Source: Streptomyces sp. Edi4 (GTDB lineage: Bacteria; Actinomycetota; Actinomycetes; Streptomycetales; Streptomycetaceae). Taken from it: a stretch of 64,000 nt of DNA. The translations under genes were made by a program, and so were the position numbers. The stretch covers positions 4,030,001-4,094,000 of the forward strand of contig NZ_JBEJGY010000004.1 in assembly GCF_040253615.1 (NCBI RefSeq). The letters are read 5' to 3'. The first letter of the stretch is position 1. Each line of letters starts with the position of its first letter. Below the pieces are notes generated by a model that was not told the origin of the DNA, searched no databases, and worked only from the letters and a program-made list of their open reading frames with translations. Shown here one piece after another: positions 36,656 through 44,189 of this stretch.

Positions 36656-36910
36656 GTGCCGAAGTCACGTATCCGCAAGAAGGCCGATTTCACGCCGCCT
36701 CCGCCCAAGCAGGCGACCGCCCTCAAACTGGGCAACCGGGGCTGGGTGGCCCCGGTGATGCTGGCGCTGTTCCTCATCGGTCTCGCCTGGATCGTCCTCT
36801 TCTATGTCACCGAGGGCGATCTGCCGCTGAAGGCGCTCGGCAACTGGAACATCGTGGTCGGTTTCGGCTTCATCGCGGGTGGCTTCGGCGTCTCCACGCA
36901 GTGGAAGTAA
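36656..36910 (+). CDS. crgA: Cell division protein CrgA
   Basis: An 84-aa protein with two transmembrane helices (VMLALFLIGLAWIVLFYV and IVVGFGFIAGGFGV) and the family's basic start MPKSRIRKKADFTPPPP. CrgA delays or coordinates FtsZ ring formation in Streptomyces aerial hyphae and recruits PBPs in mycobacteria. GTG start at 36656 with an AGGAGAG ribosome site. Confidence 0.95.
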   Translation: MPKSRIRKKADFTPPPPKQATALKLGNRGWVAPVMLALFLIGLAWIVLFYVTEGDLPLKALGNWNIVVGFGFIAGGFGVSTQWK

Positions 36911-37221
36911 CGGCCGAAATCAAGCTCTGCCCCTAGTTATCCACAGCGCTATCCACGGGGAGTGGATAACTCAGACGATCTGTGGATAACTTCCGGGACG
37001 TTGACGCCGGTGTGACCGGCTCCGCCGCCCCCGTACACCCCTTGTGCCCCTTGCCCCGCCTGGAAGACCCAGGTCAGGAGCGAGGGGCACGGGTGTTCCC
37101 CACACAGTGCACAAGTTCGGGCACCCGCTGTGGACAACTCTGGGGAAAGCTCGTACCCGCCGTGTCGAGCGGGGTGTTCCGGGCGGAGGAAATTCAGGCG
37201 GCGTGGTTCTCTCGCGGCAGC
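36911..37221. other. Convergent intergenic region with DnaA-box cluster
   Basis: A 311-bp gap between the ends of crgA and the rhomboid gene, so no promoter is expected. It holds TTATCCACA at 36937-36945 (+), TGTGGATAA at 36981-36989 (perfect on minus), AGTGGATAA at 36961-36969 (one mismatch), and TGTGGACAA at 37129-37137 (perfect on minus). Three lie within 53 bp. No gene is supportable here. It may titrate DnaA or be a minor origin-linked element. Confidence 0.65.
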
Positions 37222-38112
37222 TCAGATGAGTTCGGCGGTACGGATCAGGACAAGGGCCAGTGACGCCGCGAGCACCAGGACGCAGCTGCCCCACTGCGTG
37301 AGCGCGCGCCGGGGCGCGGGGGCGTGGACCATGCCGATGCCCACCAGGACGCCCGCGACCAGACCGCCCACGTGGGCCTGCCAGGCGATGCCCACCCACG
37401 GGTTGAACGTGAAGATCAGGTTGACCACGAGCAGCCCGATGACGGGCCGCATGTCGTACCTCATCCGCCGCATCAGCACCGCCATGGCGCCGAAGAGGCC
37501 GAAGATCGCGCCGGACGCGCCGAGCGAGGGCTCGTTGGAGGCGGCGAGCAGATACGTCAGTGCCCCGCCCGCGAGACCCGACACCATGTACAGCGCCAGA
37601 TAGCGCGCCCGGCCGAGCGCGGCCTCCAACGGGCCGCCGAGCCACCACAGGCTGAGCATGTTGAAGGCGATGTGGGCGAAGCCTCCGTGCAGGAACATCG
37701 AGGTCAGCAGCCGGTACCACTGGCCCTCGGCGACGCCCTGCGGTCCGTCGAACCCCGGGATGCCGGCTCTGCCGATCAGGAAGAAGGCGTCGGTGAAGCG
37801 GTCGCCGACCGTCTGCTGCACCAGGAAGACCACGGCGTTGATCCCGATGAGGATCTTGGTGAGCAGTTGGGGATCGCCCGCGCGCAGGGCCCCGCCCGCC
37901 ACCGTGCGCGGGCGGTTCGCGCCCGGCGCGTGGCCGGTGCCCGAGCCGGAACGCACACACTCGGGGCACTGGAAGCCGACGGACGCGCTGATCATGCACT
38001 GCGGGCAGATCGGCCGGGCGCAGCGCGCGCAGCTGATGCCGGTGTGCACCTCGGGGTGCCGGTAGCAGCCGGGCAGGCTCGACTGCCGTGCCTCGTCCTG
38101 GTCCTGGTTCAT
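37222..38112 (-). CDS. Rhomboid-family intramembrane serine protease
   Basis: A 296-aa protein with an N-terminal zinc-finger-like segment (CYRHPEVHTGISCARCARPICPQC...FQCPEC; three CxxC/HxC pairs) followed by a six-helix rhomboid domain. The catalytic Ser is in GASGAIFG and the partner His in WQAHVGGL; HIAFNMLSLWWLG is the conserved N-x-x-S helix. It cleaves transmembrane substrates within the bilayer; substrates are unknown. The zinc-binding head is typical of actinobacterial rhomboids. Confidence 0.93.
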   Translation of the reverse strand: MNQDQDEARQSSLPGCYRHPEVHTGISCARCARPICPQCMISASVGFQCPECVRSGSGTGHAPGANRPRTVAGGALRAGDPQLLTKILIGINAVVFLVQQTVGDRFTDAFFLIGRAGIPGFDGPQGVAEGQWYRLLTSMFLHGGFAHIAFNMLSLWWLGGPLEAALGRARYLALYMVSGLAGGALTYLLAASNEPSLGASGAIFGLFGAMAVLMRRMRYDMRPVIGLLVVNLIFTFNPWVGIAWQAHVGGLVAGVLVGIGMVHAPAPRRALTQWGSCVLVLAASLALVLIRTAELI

Positions 38113-38140
38113 CGGGCTCCCTCGTCCTGGTGCAGCAGCT

Positions 38141-38173
38141 CCGCCCCGCTCGTCATACGCACGAGCGGGGCGG
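38141..38173. terminator. Terminator between ppiA and the rhomboid gene
   Basis: A perfect 13-bp stem (CCGCCCCGCTCGT / ACGAGCGGGGCGG) with a 7-nt loop, placed 24 bp after the ppiA stop on the minus strand. It suggests ppiA is transcribed separately from the rhomboid gene. Confidence 0.75.
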
Positions 38174-38196
38174 AAAGTTTCCTGCGGAGCCGGAGC

Positions 38197-38730
38197 TCAG
38201 CCTTCGCGGCTCTCCACGACGACCGACTCGATGACCACGTCGTTGACCGGGCGGTCGGTGCGCGGGTTGGTCTGGGCGGCGGCGATCTCGTCCACGACCT
38301 TGCGGCCGGCGTCGGTGGAGACCTCGCCGAAGATCGTGTGCTTGCGGGTCAGCCACGCGGTGGGCGACACGGTGATGAAGAACTGCGAGCCGTTGGTGGC
38401 CGGACCCGCGTTGGCCATGGCCAGCAGGTACGGCTTGTCGAAGCCGAGGTCCGGGTGGAACTCGTCGGCGAACTCGTAGCCCGGGCCGCCGGTGCCGTTG
38501 CCCAGGGGGTCGCCGCCCTGGATCATGAAGCCGCTGATCACGCGGTGGAAGACCGTGCCGTCGTACAGCGGGGCAGTGGTCTTCTCACCGGTCGCCGGGT
38601 GGGTCCATTCGCGCTCGCCCTTGGCGAGTTCCACGAAGTTCTTGACCGTCTTGGGTGCGTGGTTCGGCAGGAGCCGAATCTCGATGTCGCCCCGATTGGT
38701 CTTCAGGGTGGCGTAAAGCTGCTCGGCCAC
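38197..38730 (-). CDS. ppiA: Cyclophilin-type peptidyl-prolyl isomerase
   Basis: A 177-aa cytoplasmic cyclophilin that isomerises proline peptide bonds during folding. The active-site motifs are clear: FHRVISGFMIQGGDP (catalytic Arg and Phe), the GPATNGSQFFI segment, and HTIFGEV. There is no signal peptide. ATG at 38730. A segment of about 300 bp upstream separates it from the divergent DUF5324 gene. Confidence 0.95.
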   Translation of the reverse strand: MAEQLYATLKTNRGDIEIRLLPNHAPKTVKNFVELAKGEREWTHPATGEKTTAPLYDGTVFHRVISGFMIQGGDPLGNGTGGPGYEFADEFHPDLGFDKPYLLAMANAGPATNGSQFFITVSPTAWLTRKHTIFGEVSTDAGRKVVDEIAAAQTNPRTDRPVNDVVIESVVVESREG

Positions 38731-39046
38731 GATCTGCCTTCCTTAAAGCTCTGAAAAGGTCTGCACTGACGTCCCACGATCCTCCCACGGACCACGCCGA
38801 CGGGTGGAAAAGCGCCTCGTTGACGACAGATACCCGCCGAACACCGCCGTACCGGCCCCAACCGTGGCATTGTCGTCCGCGAGCTTCCCCGAAGGACGAC
38901 ATTCCGTACCGCGTCCAGCGATTGCCCCAAAGACATGACGCCCACCCGGATGCCTTTGCGCACATGCCGGGTACCCGCAGGACAGGCATGATTTCGAGCT
39001 GGGTGGAAAGGCGACATACCGAACCGCCACCAAGGAGGAGGATCAC
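38731..39046. other. Divergent intergenic region ppiA / DUF5324
   Basis: A 316-bp gap that must contain both promoters. AT-richer than its flanks. A GGAGGAGGA ribosome site for the downstream gene lies at about 39034-39042. I see no further gene or clear operator. Confidence 0.4.
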
Positions 39047-39754
39047 GTGACCCGCATGGAGAGCGTGCGCGCCGCAACCGGATCGGCGAAGGAGAGCGTG
39101 CTGCACGCCGCGGAAGTGGTGGCGCCCTACGCCGATTCGGCCAGGCAGCAGGCCGCGCAGTACGCCCAGCACTACGCCCAGGAGGCACGCGTACGCGTGG
39201 CGCCCAAGGTGTCCAAGGCCGCGGCGCAGGCGCGCAGCCAGGCCAAGCAGCAGTACGACGCGCGTGTCGCGCCGCACGTGCCGCCGCGGATGGACGAGGT
39301 GGCCCACCAGGCGGCGGCGCGTTCCCGCCGGGCGGCCCGGCAGGCCGCCGAGTACGCCGCGCCGCGCGTGGAGCAGGCGGTCGCCGCCGCCCAGCCGCTG
39401 CGCGAGGAGGCCATGGCGCGCTCCACCGCGGCCCTCGCGGCGCTGCGCGGCCAGGTGACGCCGCGTGAGATCGAGAAGCTGGCGCGCAAGCACCGGCGCC
39501 GCGCGAGGAACGCGCGGTTCGCCAAGGGGGCCCTGGTCCTCGGCGTGCTGGCGGGTGGCGCGTTCGCCGCGTGGCGGTGGTGGGACAAGCAGGCCAACCC
39601 GGACTGGCTGGTCGAGCCCCCGGAGGCGACCGAGGTCGCCGACCGGCCGCCGCTCGCCTCGGTGGACGGCAGCGCGGACGTCCTCGACCCCGAGGTCCAG
39701 GCCAAGCAGGCGGAAGCGGAGGCGGACGCTACGGACGTCGAGGACGGCCGCTGA
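39047..39754 (+). CDS. DUF5324 family protein
   Basis: A 235-aa protein, very rich in Ala/Gln/Arg in its first 150 residues (amphipathic helices resembling apolipoprotein- or LEA-like repeats: AARSRRAARQAAEYAAPRVE), then one transmembrane helix (AKGALVLGVLAGGAFAAW) and an acidic C-terminal tail. Function unknown; it is a conserved streptomycete protein. GTG start at 39047 with a strong GGAGGAGG site. It is the last conserved gene before the biosynthetic cluster. Confidence 0.82.
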   Translation: MTRMESVRAATGSAKESVLHAAEVVAPYADSARQQAAQYAQHYAQEARVRVAPKVSKAAAQARSQAKQQYDARVAPHVPPRMDEVAHQAAARSRRAARQAAEYAAPRVEQAVAAAQPLREEAMARSTAALAALRGQVTPREIEKLARKHRRRARNARFAKGALVLGVLAGGAFAAWRWWDKQANPDWLVEPPEATEVADRPPLASVDGSADVLDPEVQAKQAEAEADATDVEDGR

Positions 39755-40139
39755 GCACGGCGCGCTCCGGCAGCGGCACACCGCCGTCGCCGGGCGCCGC
39801 GCGCGCCGACGGTACGGAACACCCGGGCGCCCCGGGCCTCATCAGGCCCGGGGCGCCCGTGGTGTGCGGTGGCCGGGGCGCGCGGAGTCGCCCGCCGCCC
39901 ACAGTGGCCGCCCACCGCGCACACGGCCGCCCTTCGCCACGGGGCCGACGGTCACACACAGGCCCGCGAGCCCGTGCATCAAGCCGACGACCATCCCCAA
40001 GACCGTCCGCCGCGCACCGGCGCTCCGGCCACGCACAGGCCTCACGGCCACCTGCGAGCCCGGCGGGCACCCCGCCCGGGCCAGCGGGGATGGCCTGCCG
40101 GCCTGGGGCGCCCGGTTACCAGGACCCGCTCAACGTCTG
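39755..40139. other. Gap at the left edge of the biosynthetic cluster
   Basis: A 385-bp stretch between the DUF5324 gene and the AfsA-type gene. Apart from the hairpin at 39825-39858 I find no gene, no tRNA fragment and no direct repeat matching the tRNA-Ala end at 60193, so there is no visible attachment site. Confidence 0.4.
39825..39858 (+). terminator. Terminator after the DUF5324 gene
   Basis: A perfect 15-bp stem (GGGCGCCCCGGGCCT / AGGCCCGGGGCGCCC) with a 4-nt loop, 70 bp after the DUF5324 stop. It probably insulates the conserved genes from the cluster. Confidence 0.8.
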
Positions 40140-41180
40140 CTAGGCGGGCAGCAGTTGTCCCTCTGCGGCCTGCTCGACGAGGTCGGCGGCCGTCGGGGCC
40201 TCGCTCGTCACCACCGCGGAGAACATCTCCCGGCCGGCCTGCCGTGCGACGACGCGCGTACGCACCCGGCCGCCCGCTTCGCCGGGCAGCACCGTGGCCT
40301 CGATCAGACACGGGCTGTCGAGCTCGACGTACTGCGTGAAGACCGATTCCATGCCAAGCACCGATACGCAGCGGTGCGGGCCGAGTGCCGCACGGGTCGC
40401 CTGGTGCGCGGCTTCGATCAGGAGGATGCCGGGGACGTGGTCGACGGGGTGGTCGAAGAGCACCGGGTGGCCGGTGTCGACCCGCAGCTGCCAGACCTGG
40501 CCGGAGTCGGTGGGTGAGAGCACCACGTCGTGGAAGCGGTCGCGGCCGACACGCTGCGGCGGCACGGGCGGGGCGAGCGGAAGGGTGCGGGCCACCGCGG
40601 CCGCGAGGTCGCCGTAGGCTCCGCGCAACCGCTGGTAGACGGCCGGCGGCTGGCTGGTGAAACGGGCGCGAGCGATGCCCAGATGCCGGCCGTCGCGGGT
40701 GGCGGTCACGTTCATCGTCAGGGCGGTGAGCCGGTCCCGGCGGCGGCGGACGTCACTGCACTCGATGCGCAGTTCGAGGCCGGCCGGGGTGGGCCCCACG
40801 GCCATCGTCCCGGGAGCGAGTTCGAAACTGAAATGGTCCCATATGAGGTGGTACCCGAAGGGGACATCATAGGCCAGATGGGACAGGAGCGGGATGGTCT
40901 GGCGCACGGTCTCGACGAAGAGGACCGGGTCGTACGTTCCCTCGCCGGGGGTGTAGAAGCCATGGCTGCGCGACCACTGGGCACCCACCAGGAACACGTC
41001 TTCGGTGACTTGGTGCCAACCGGTGAGCAGGACTTCCGCCAAGGCCTGCTTGTGGACGTATTGCCGCGGCACACACGTGGTGAAGGAGGGCACGGGGGCC
41101 TGCGCCACGGAAAGGGAGGCGTGCTGAGGAACGTACGGGGAGATGTACGGAGGGACGCAAGGAGGGACGTGCGGATGCAT
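40140..41180 (-). CDS. AfsA/ScbA-family gamma-butyrolactone biosynthesis protein
   Basis: A 346-aa AfsA-type enzyme. The family condenses a beta-ketoacyl thioester with dihydroxyacetone phosphate, the first step to A-factor-type butyrolactone signals. Two hot-dog repeats are visible: the first around VHKQALAEVLLTGWHQVTEDVF, the second around FDHPVDHVPGILLIEAAHQATRAAL, whose HVPG..L.EA motif is diagnostic. The ATG at 41180 is followed by a Pro/Val/His-rich tail (VPPCVPPYISPYVPQ) from a local DNA repeat. It diverges from the receptor gene with only 79 bp between. Confidence 0.92.
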   Translation of the reverse strand: MHPHVPPCVPPYISPYVPQHASLSVAQAPVPSFTTCVPRQYVHKQALAEVLLTGWHQVTEDVFLVGAQWSRSHGFYTPGEGTYDPVLFVETVRQTIPLLSHLAYDVPFGYHLIWDHFSFELAPGTMAVGPTPAGLELRIECSDVRRRRDRLTALTMNVTATRDGRHLGIARARFTSQPPAVYQRLRGAYGDLAAAVARTLPLAPPVPPQRVGRDRFHDVVLSPTDSGQVWQLRVDTGHPVLFDHPVDHVPGILLIEAAHQATRAALGPHRCVSVLGMESVFTQYVELDSPCLIEATVLPGEAGGRVRTRVVARQAGREMFSAVVTSEAPTAADLVEQAAEGQLLPA

Positions 41181-41227
41181 CACTAGCTTTCGGGACGGAC
41201 TGTGGCACGGTCGTACAGACGGCAGTA

Positions 41228-41251
41228 AGATAAAAGGTGTTCGTTTTGTTT
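41228..41251. promoter_or_regulatory. ARE-like operator for the butyrolactone receptor
   Basis: An imperfect inverted repeat AGATAAAAGG-tgtt-CGTTTTGTTT in the 79-bp gap between the afsA-type and receptor genes, ending 8 bp before the receptor start. Its AT-rich, T/G-heavy half-site resembles autoregulatory elements bound by ScbR-type receptors. A related half-site (AAACAAAATG) recurs before the IS701-like gene. Confidence 0.55.
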
Positions 41252-41259
41252 GTCGAGAG

Positions 41260-41892
41260 ATGGCAAGAGACCGGCCGATGACGAAGCCCAGGCAGGCCCG
41301 GGCCTTGAAGACCCGCGCAGTGATCATCCGCGCGGCAGCCGAGGTCTTCGACGAGTTCGGCTTCAGCGGCGCGAGCATCAGCAAGATCACGAAGTGTGCC
41401 GACGCCACACAGGGGTCGGTGTACTTCCATTTCAAGTCCAAGGAGGACCTCGCCCGTGCCGTCATGCACGAGCAGGGCGAAGGGGTGGCGCTGCCCGAGG
41501 GTGAGGACGGGCTCCAGCGCCTCGTCAGCCTGACCTTCCACCTCGCGGTCGAGTTGCAGAGCAATGTCATGCTGCGCGCGGGGGTCCGGCTCGCCGTCGA
41601 GCAGGGCGAGTTCGGCGTCCAGGACGACAGCGCATACCAGAACTGGGTCGACCGGTTCCACGAGCAGCTCATCTTCGCCCGCGCCAGGGGCGAGCTGCTG
41701 CCCGAGGTGGACGAGCGGGAACTGGCCTGGGTCCTGGTGAGCTGTTACACCGGCACACAGCTCTTCTCGCAGATCTCCACCGGCCGCGCCGACCTGCTGC
41801 GGCGGATCGAGTCGCTCTGGCGCTACCTGCTGCCGGGCATCGCCACGGCCCAGGCGCGCGAGGCGCTGACGTTCGAGCCGGCCGGCGTGTGA
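41260..41892 (+). CDS. TetR-family gamma-butyrolactone receptor
   Basis: A 210-aa ScbR/ArpA-type receptor. The N-terminal HTH spans KTRAVIIRAAAEVFDEFGFSGASISKITKCADATQGSVYFHF, with the G-x-VYFHF recognition helix typical of this subfamily; the ligand pocket includes the LFSQISTGR region. It should repress target promoters until a butyrolactone binds. ATG at 41260 (MARDRPMTKPRQ) or 41278. It overlaps the NAD-dependent reductase gene (GTGA) and diverges from the signal synthase, the usual self-regulating layout. Confidence 0.92.
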   Translation: MARDRPMTKPRQARALKTRAVIIRAAAEVFDEFGFSGASISKITKCADATQGSVYFHFKSKEDLARAVMHEQGEGVALPEGEDGLQRLVSLTFHLAVELQSNVMLRAGVRLAVEQGEFGVQDDSAYQNWVDRFHEQLIFARARGELLPEVDERELAWVLVSCYTGTQLFSQISTGRADLLRRIESLWRYLLPGIATAQAREALTFEPAGV

Positions 41893-42815
41893 GCGCGCCG
41901 CGGATCGTCCTCACCGGCGCCACCGGGTTCATCGGCTCCGCCGTCCTGCGCGAACTCGCCGGGCGGGCGGGGCGGGTACGCGCGCTGGCGCGGCGAGACG
42001 CCGGCTCGAGGCCGCCCGGCGTCGAATGGGTCAAGGGTGACCTCAGCGCCCCGGACTCGCTGCGCGGAATCTGCGACGGCGCCGACGTGCTGCTGCACCT
42101 GGCTTCCTGTGTGGGCTCCGACGCGGACCGGTGCGCGGCCGTCAACGAGCGTGGCAGCGCCGCGATCGCCGCGGAGGCGGTACGGGCCGGGGTGCCCCGC
42201 CTCGTCTCGCTGTCCACCACCGCCGTCTACGGGCCCGGGCCGCACGCCGGCCTCGATGTCGACGAGGTGCCCCCCGCCCCCGTCTCCCCCGCCAGTCGCA
42301 CCCGCCTCGCCGGTGAGGTGCCCGTCCTCGCCGCCGGCGGCGTCGTCCTGCGGCCCGGTCTCGTCCTCGGCGCGGGAGACCGGTGGGTCGTGCCGGCCCT
42401 GGCCGAGTTCCTGCGCCGGGTGCCCGCCCGATGGGACGGCGGGCGGGCACTGCTGTCCGTGGTGGACGTCCGCGACCTGGCACGTCTGATCGCCGCGCTG
42501 ACGGCCGGGACCGTACCGGGAGGGATCTATCACGCGAGCCACCCCGTGCCTGTGCGCAACGGGGAGCTCTTGGAGGCACTCGCCGGTCACGGGGTTCTGC
42601 CGCGGGCCGAGGCGGACTGGGACTGGGCGCGGTGCCTCACCGCGCTGCGGGAGTGTTCCGGGCAGGGCAGCGAGCGGCAGTTCTCCCTGTTGGCGCGGGA
42701 CCACTGGTACCGGAGCGAGGCCGTGTGGTCCGCAGCCGGCATCGATCCGGGGCCCGGCTTCCTCGCCCGGTCAGCCGAGTCGGCCGGCTGGTACCGGGAG
42801 CGTCTCCAGCGTTGA
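41889..42815 (+). CDS. NAD(P)-dependent epimerase/dehydratase family reductase
   Basis: A 308-aa extended short-chain dehydrogenase. The cofactor loop is LTGATGFIGSAVLRELAGR, and the LASCVGSD and TTAVYGPGPH segments follow, but the expected catalytic YxxxK is not obvious: YGPGP is followed by SRTRLAGE, where a K would lie. Similar enzymes are encoded in butyrolactone loci and reduce the side-chain keto group of the signal, which is the likely role because the gene is co-translated with the receptor. It could instead act on the cluster product. Confidence 0.8.
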   Translation: MSAPRIVLTGATGFIGSAVLRELAGRAGRVRALARRDAGSRPPGVEWVKGDLSAPDSLRGICDGADVLLHLASCVGSDADRCAAVNERGSAAIAAEAVRAGVPRLVSLSTTAVYGPGPHAGLDVDEVPPAPVSPASRTRLAGEVPVLAAGGVVLRPGLVLGAGDRWVVPALAEFLRRVPARWDGGRALLSVVDVRDLARLIAALTAGTVPGGIYHASHPVPVRNGELLEALAGHGVLPRAEADWDWARCLTALRECSGQGSERQFSLLARDHWYRSEAVWSAAGIDPGPGFLARSAESAGWYRERLQR

Positions 42816-42849
42816 CCTGAGCGGCGAAACGGCCGGATTCCGGCTGCTT

Positions 42850-42890
42850 CTTGACTGCAAAACAAAATGGTCGATCTGTATTCTATCCGG
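42850..42890. promoter_or_regulatory. Possible ARE-like element before the IS701-like gene
   Basis: An AT-rich segment (GCAAAACAAAATGG...CTGTATTCTAT) in an otherwise GC-rich gap. The half-site AAACAAAATG matches 9 of 10 positions of the reverse complement of the half-site at 41242-41251. It may place the downstream gene under butyrolactone control. This rests on visual comparison only. Confidence 0.4.
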
Positions 42891-42941
42891 TACCGCCGGG
42901 GCCATCCTCCGGCGGCACAGGCATCAGGAGGGGAAAGTACG

Positions 42942-44138
42942 ATGGCCGTGCACAGCAGGCCTTACATCTCCCGCCCACAGACACCGGGCGACCTTGCTCC
43001 ACTCGGCTCCTTCGTCGAGGAGGTCTTCGGCTACCTGCCCCGCGCCGACCAGCGGCGCTGGGCCCATGCCTATCTGGCGGGACTGCTGTCCACTCAGGGC
43101 AAGAAGACGGTCCGGCGCCTGGCGGCAGCCGTCACCCCCTCGCCCACGGCCTCGCAGTCGCTGTACCAGTTCGTCAACTCCAGCCCGTGGGACTGGGGTC
43201 CGGCCCTGCGGCACCTGGCCCATTGGAGCCTGCGCCGCTCCACGCCCCGCGCCTGGACTGTCGGCACGGCCGTCGTGCCCAAGCGGGGTGACCGCTCGGT
43301 CGGCGTGCACCGTCGCTTCGACCCGGCGTCGGGGCGCACCGTCAACTGCCAGGTCGGCGTGGGCATCTTCCTGTCCACCGACAGCGGCCCGGTCCCCCTG
43401 GGCTGGCGGATCCTGCTGCCGGCCCGCTGGTCGGACGATCCCGATCTGCGGGAGCGGACCCGGATACCGCGCACCAGCATGGTGAGCGAGCGGTCCCCGT
43501 CCGGCCAGGTGCTCGACCTCGTGCACACCCTCCACGCGCGGACGACCGCCACACCGCTGCCTGTCGTCGCGGACATGAGCGACGGTGCCGAGGCGGTTTC
43601 CCTGATCCGCGGCCTGGGCCGCATCGGCTGCGACTTCATCGTCGCCGTGCCGGGCACGCTGCCCGTCGTCCCGGGCGGACATCTGCGCAGCGAAGGCGCG
43701 TCCGTACCGCGCACCCTCGCGCCCGTACCCGTCCAGCGGCTGTTGCAGACACCGGACGGGTACGGCGACGCCCGCGGACAGCGGCCGCACGTCGCTCTGC
43801 TCCAACTGCCGGGGCACGCCGGCCCCGCGGCTGGCGAACCGCAGCACACCTACCGGGCGTTCACCGAGCACGACGCCGCCGAGCGTCCGCACGACCGGGT
43901 CTGGATCACGAACCTCACCCACCGACCCGAGCACCTGCTCACCCTCACCGGCCTCCAGTCCTGCACCACGACCGCGGTCCGCACGCTCGAGAGCGACTTC
44001 GGGCTCCGTGACTTCGAGGGCCGGTCCTTCCCCGGCTGGCACCACCACATGACGCTCGTCTCCGCCGCGTACGGCTTCGACCGGCTGGCCGGGTGGAGCC
44101 ACCCCCAGCTGCGGTTCGTCGGGCGGCTCTCCGCCTGA
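42942..44138 (+). CDS. IS701-family transposase-like protein, probably inactive
   Basis: A 398-aa protein clearly related to IS701/IS4-superfamily DDE transposases (PKRGDRSVGVHRRF, NCQVGV, PLGWRILLP, and C-terminal FEGRSFPGWHHHMTLVSAAYGF). Active IS701 enzymes have a WxxDDTxxPK first-Asp motif; here it reads WTVGTAVVPK, so the first catalytic Asp is missing. The second Asp (VVADMSDG) and the EGRS Glu remain. There are no flanking inverted repeats or target duplication that I can see. It has its own good ribosome site (AGGAGGGG). Possibly domesticated, e.g. as a DNA-binding protein. Confidence 0.85.
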   Translation: MAVHSRPYISRPQTPGDLAPLGSFVEEVFGYLPRADQRRWAHAYLAGLLSTQGKKTVRRLAAAVTPSPTASQSLYQFVNSSPWDWGPALRHLAHWSLRRSTPRAWTVGTAVVPKRGDRSVGVHRRFDPASGRTVNCQVGVGIFLSTDSGPVPLGWRILLPARWSDDPDLRERTRIPRTSMVSERSPSGQVLDLVHTLHARTTATPLPVVADMSDGAEAVSLIRGLGRIGCDFIVAVPGTLPVVPGGHLRSEGASVPRTLAPVPVQRLLQTPDGYGDARGQRPHVALLQLPGHAGPAAGEPQHTYRAFTEHDAAERPHDRVWITNLTHRPEHLLTLTGLQSCTTTAVRTLESDFGLRDFEGRSFPGWHHHMTLVSAAYGFDRLAGWSHPQLRFVGRLSA

Positions 44139-44146
44139 GACGCGGA

Positions 44147-44179
44147 AGGCGGCGGGGGGCCGCGGCCCCTCCGCCGCCT
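44147..44179. terminator. Bidirectional hairpin between IS701-like and ATP-grasp genes
   Basis: A long GC-rich hairpin, AGGCGGCGG to CCGCCGCCT with an inner GGGGCCGCGGCCCC palindrome, in the gap between convergent genes, 9 bp after one stop and 11 bp before the other. It fits a shared terminator. Confidence 0.75.
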
Positions 44180-44189
44180 CCGTCCGTCG

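Noticed and set aside
36911..37221. The DnaA-box cluster as the chromosomal origin
   Set aside because: Only three to four boxes, no dnaA or dnaN flanking. Streptomyces oriC has many more boxes and lies between those genes.
42942..44138. The IS701-like gene as an active insertion sequence
   Set aside because: No terminal inverted repeats or target duplication are visible, the first catalytic Asp appears to be missing, and it has an ordinary gene context with its own ribosome site and a terminator.
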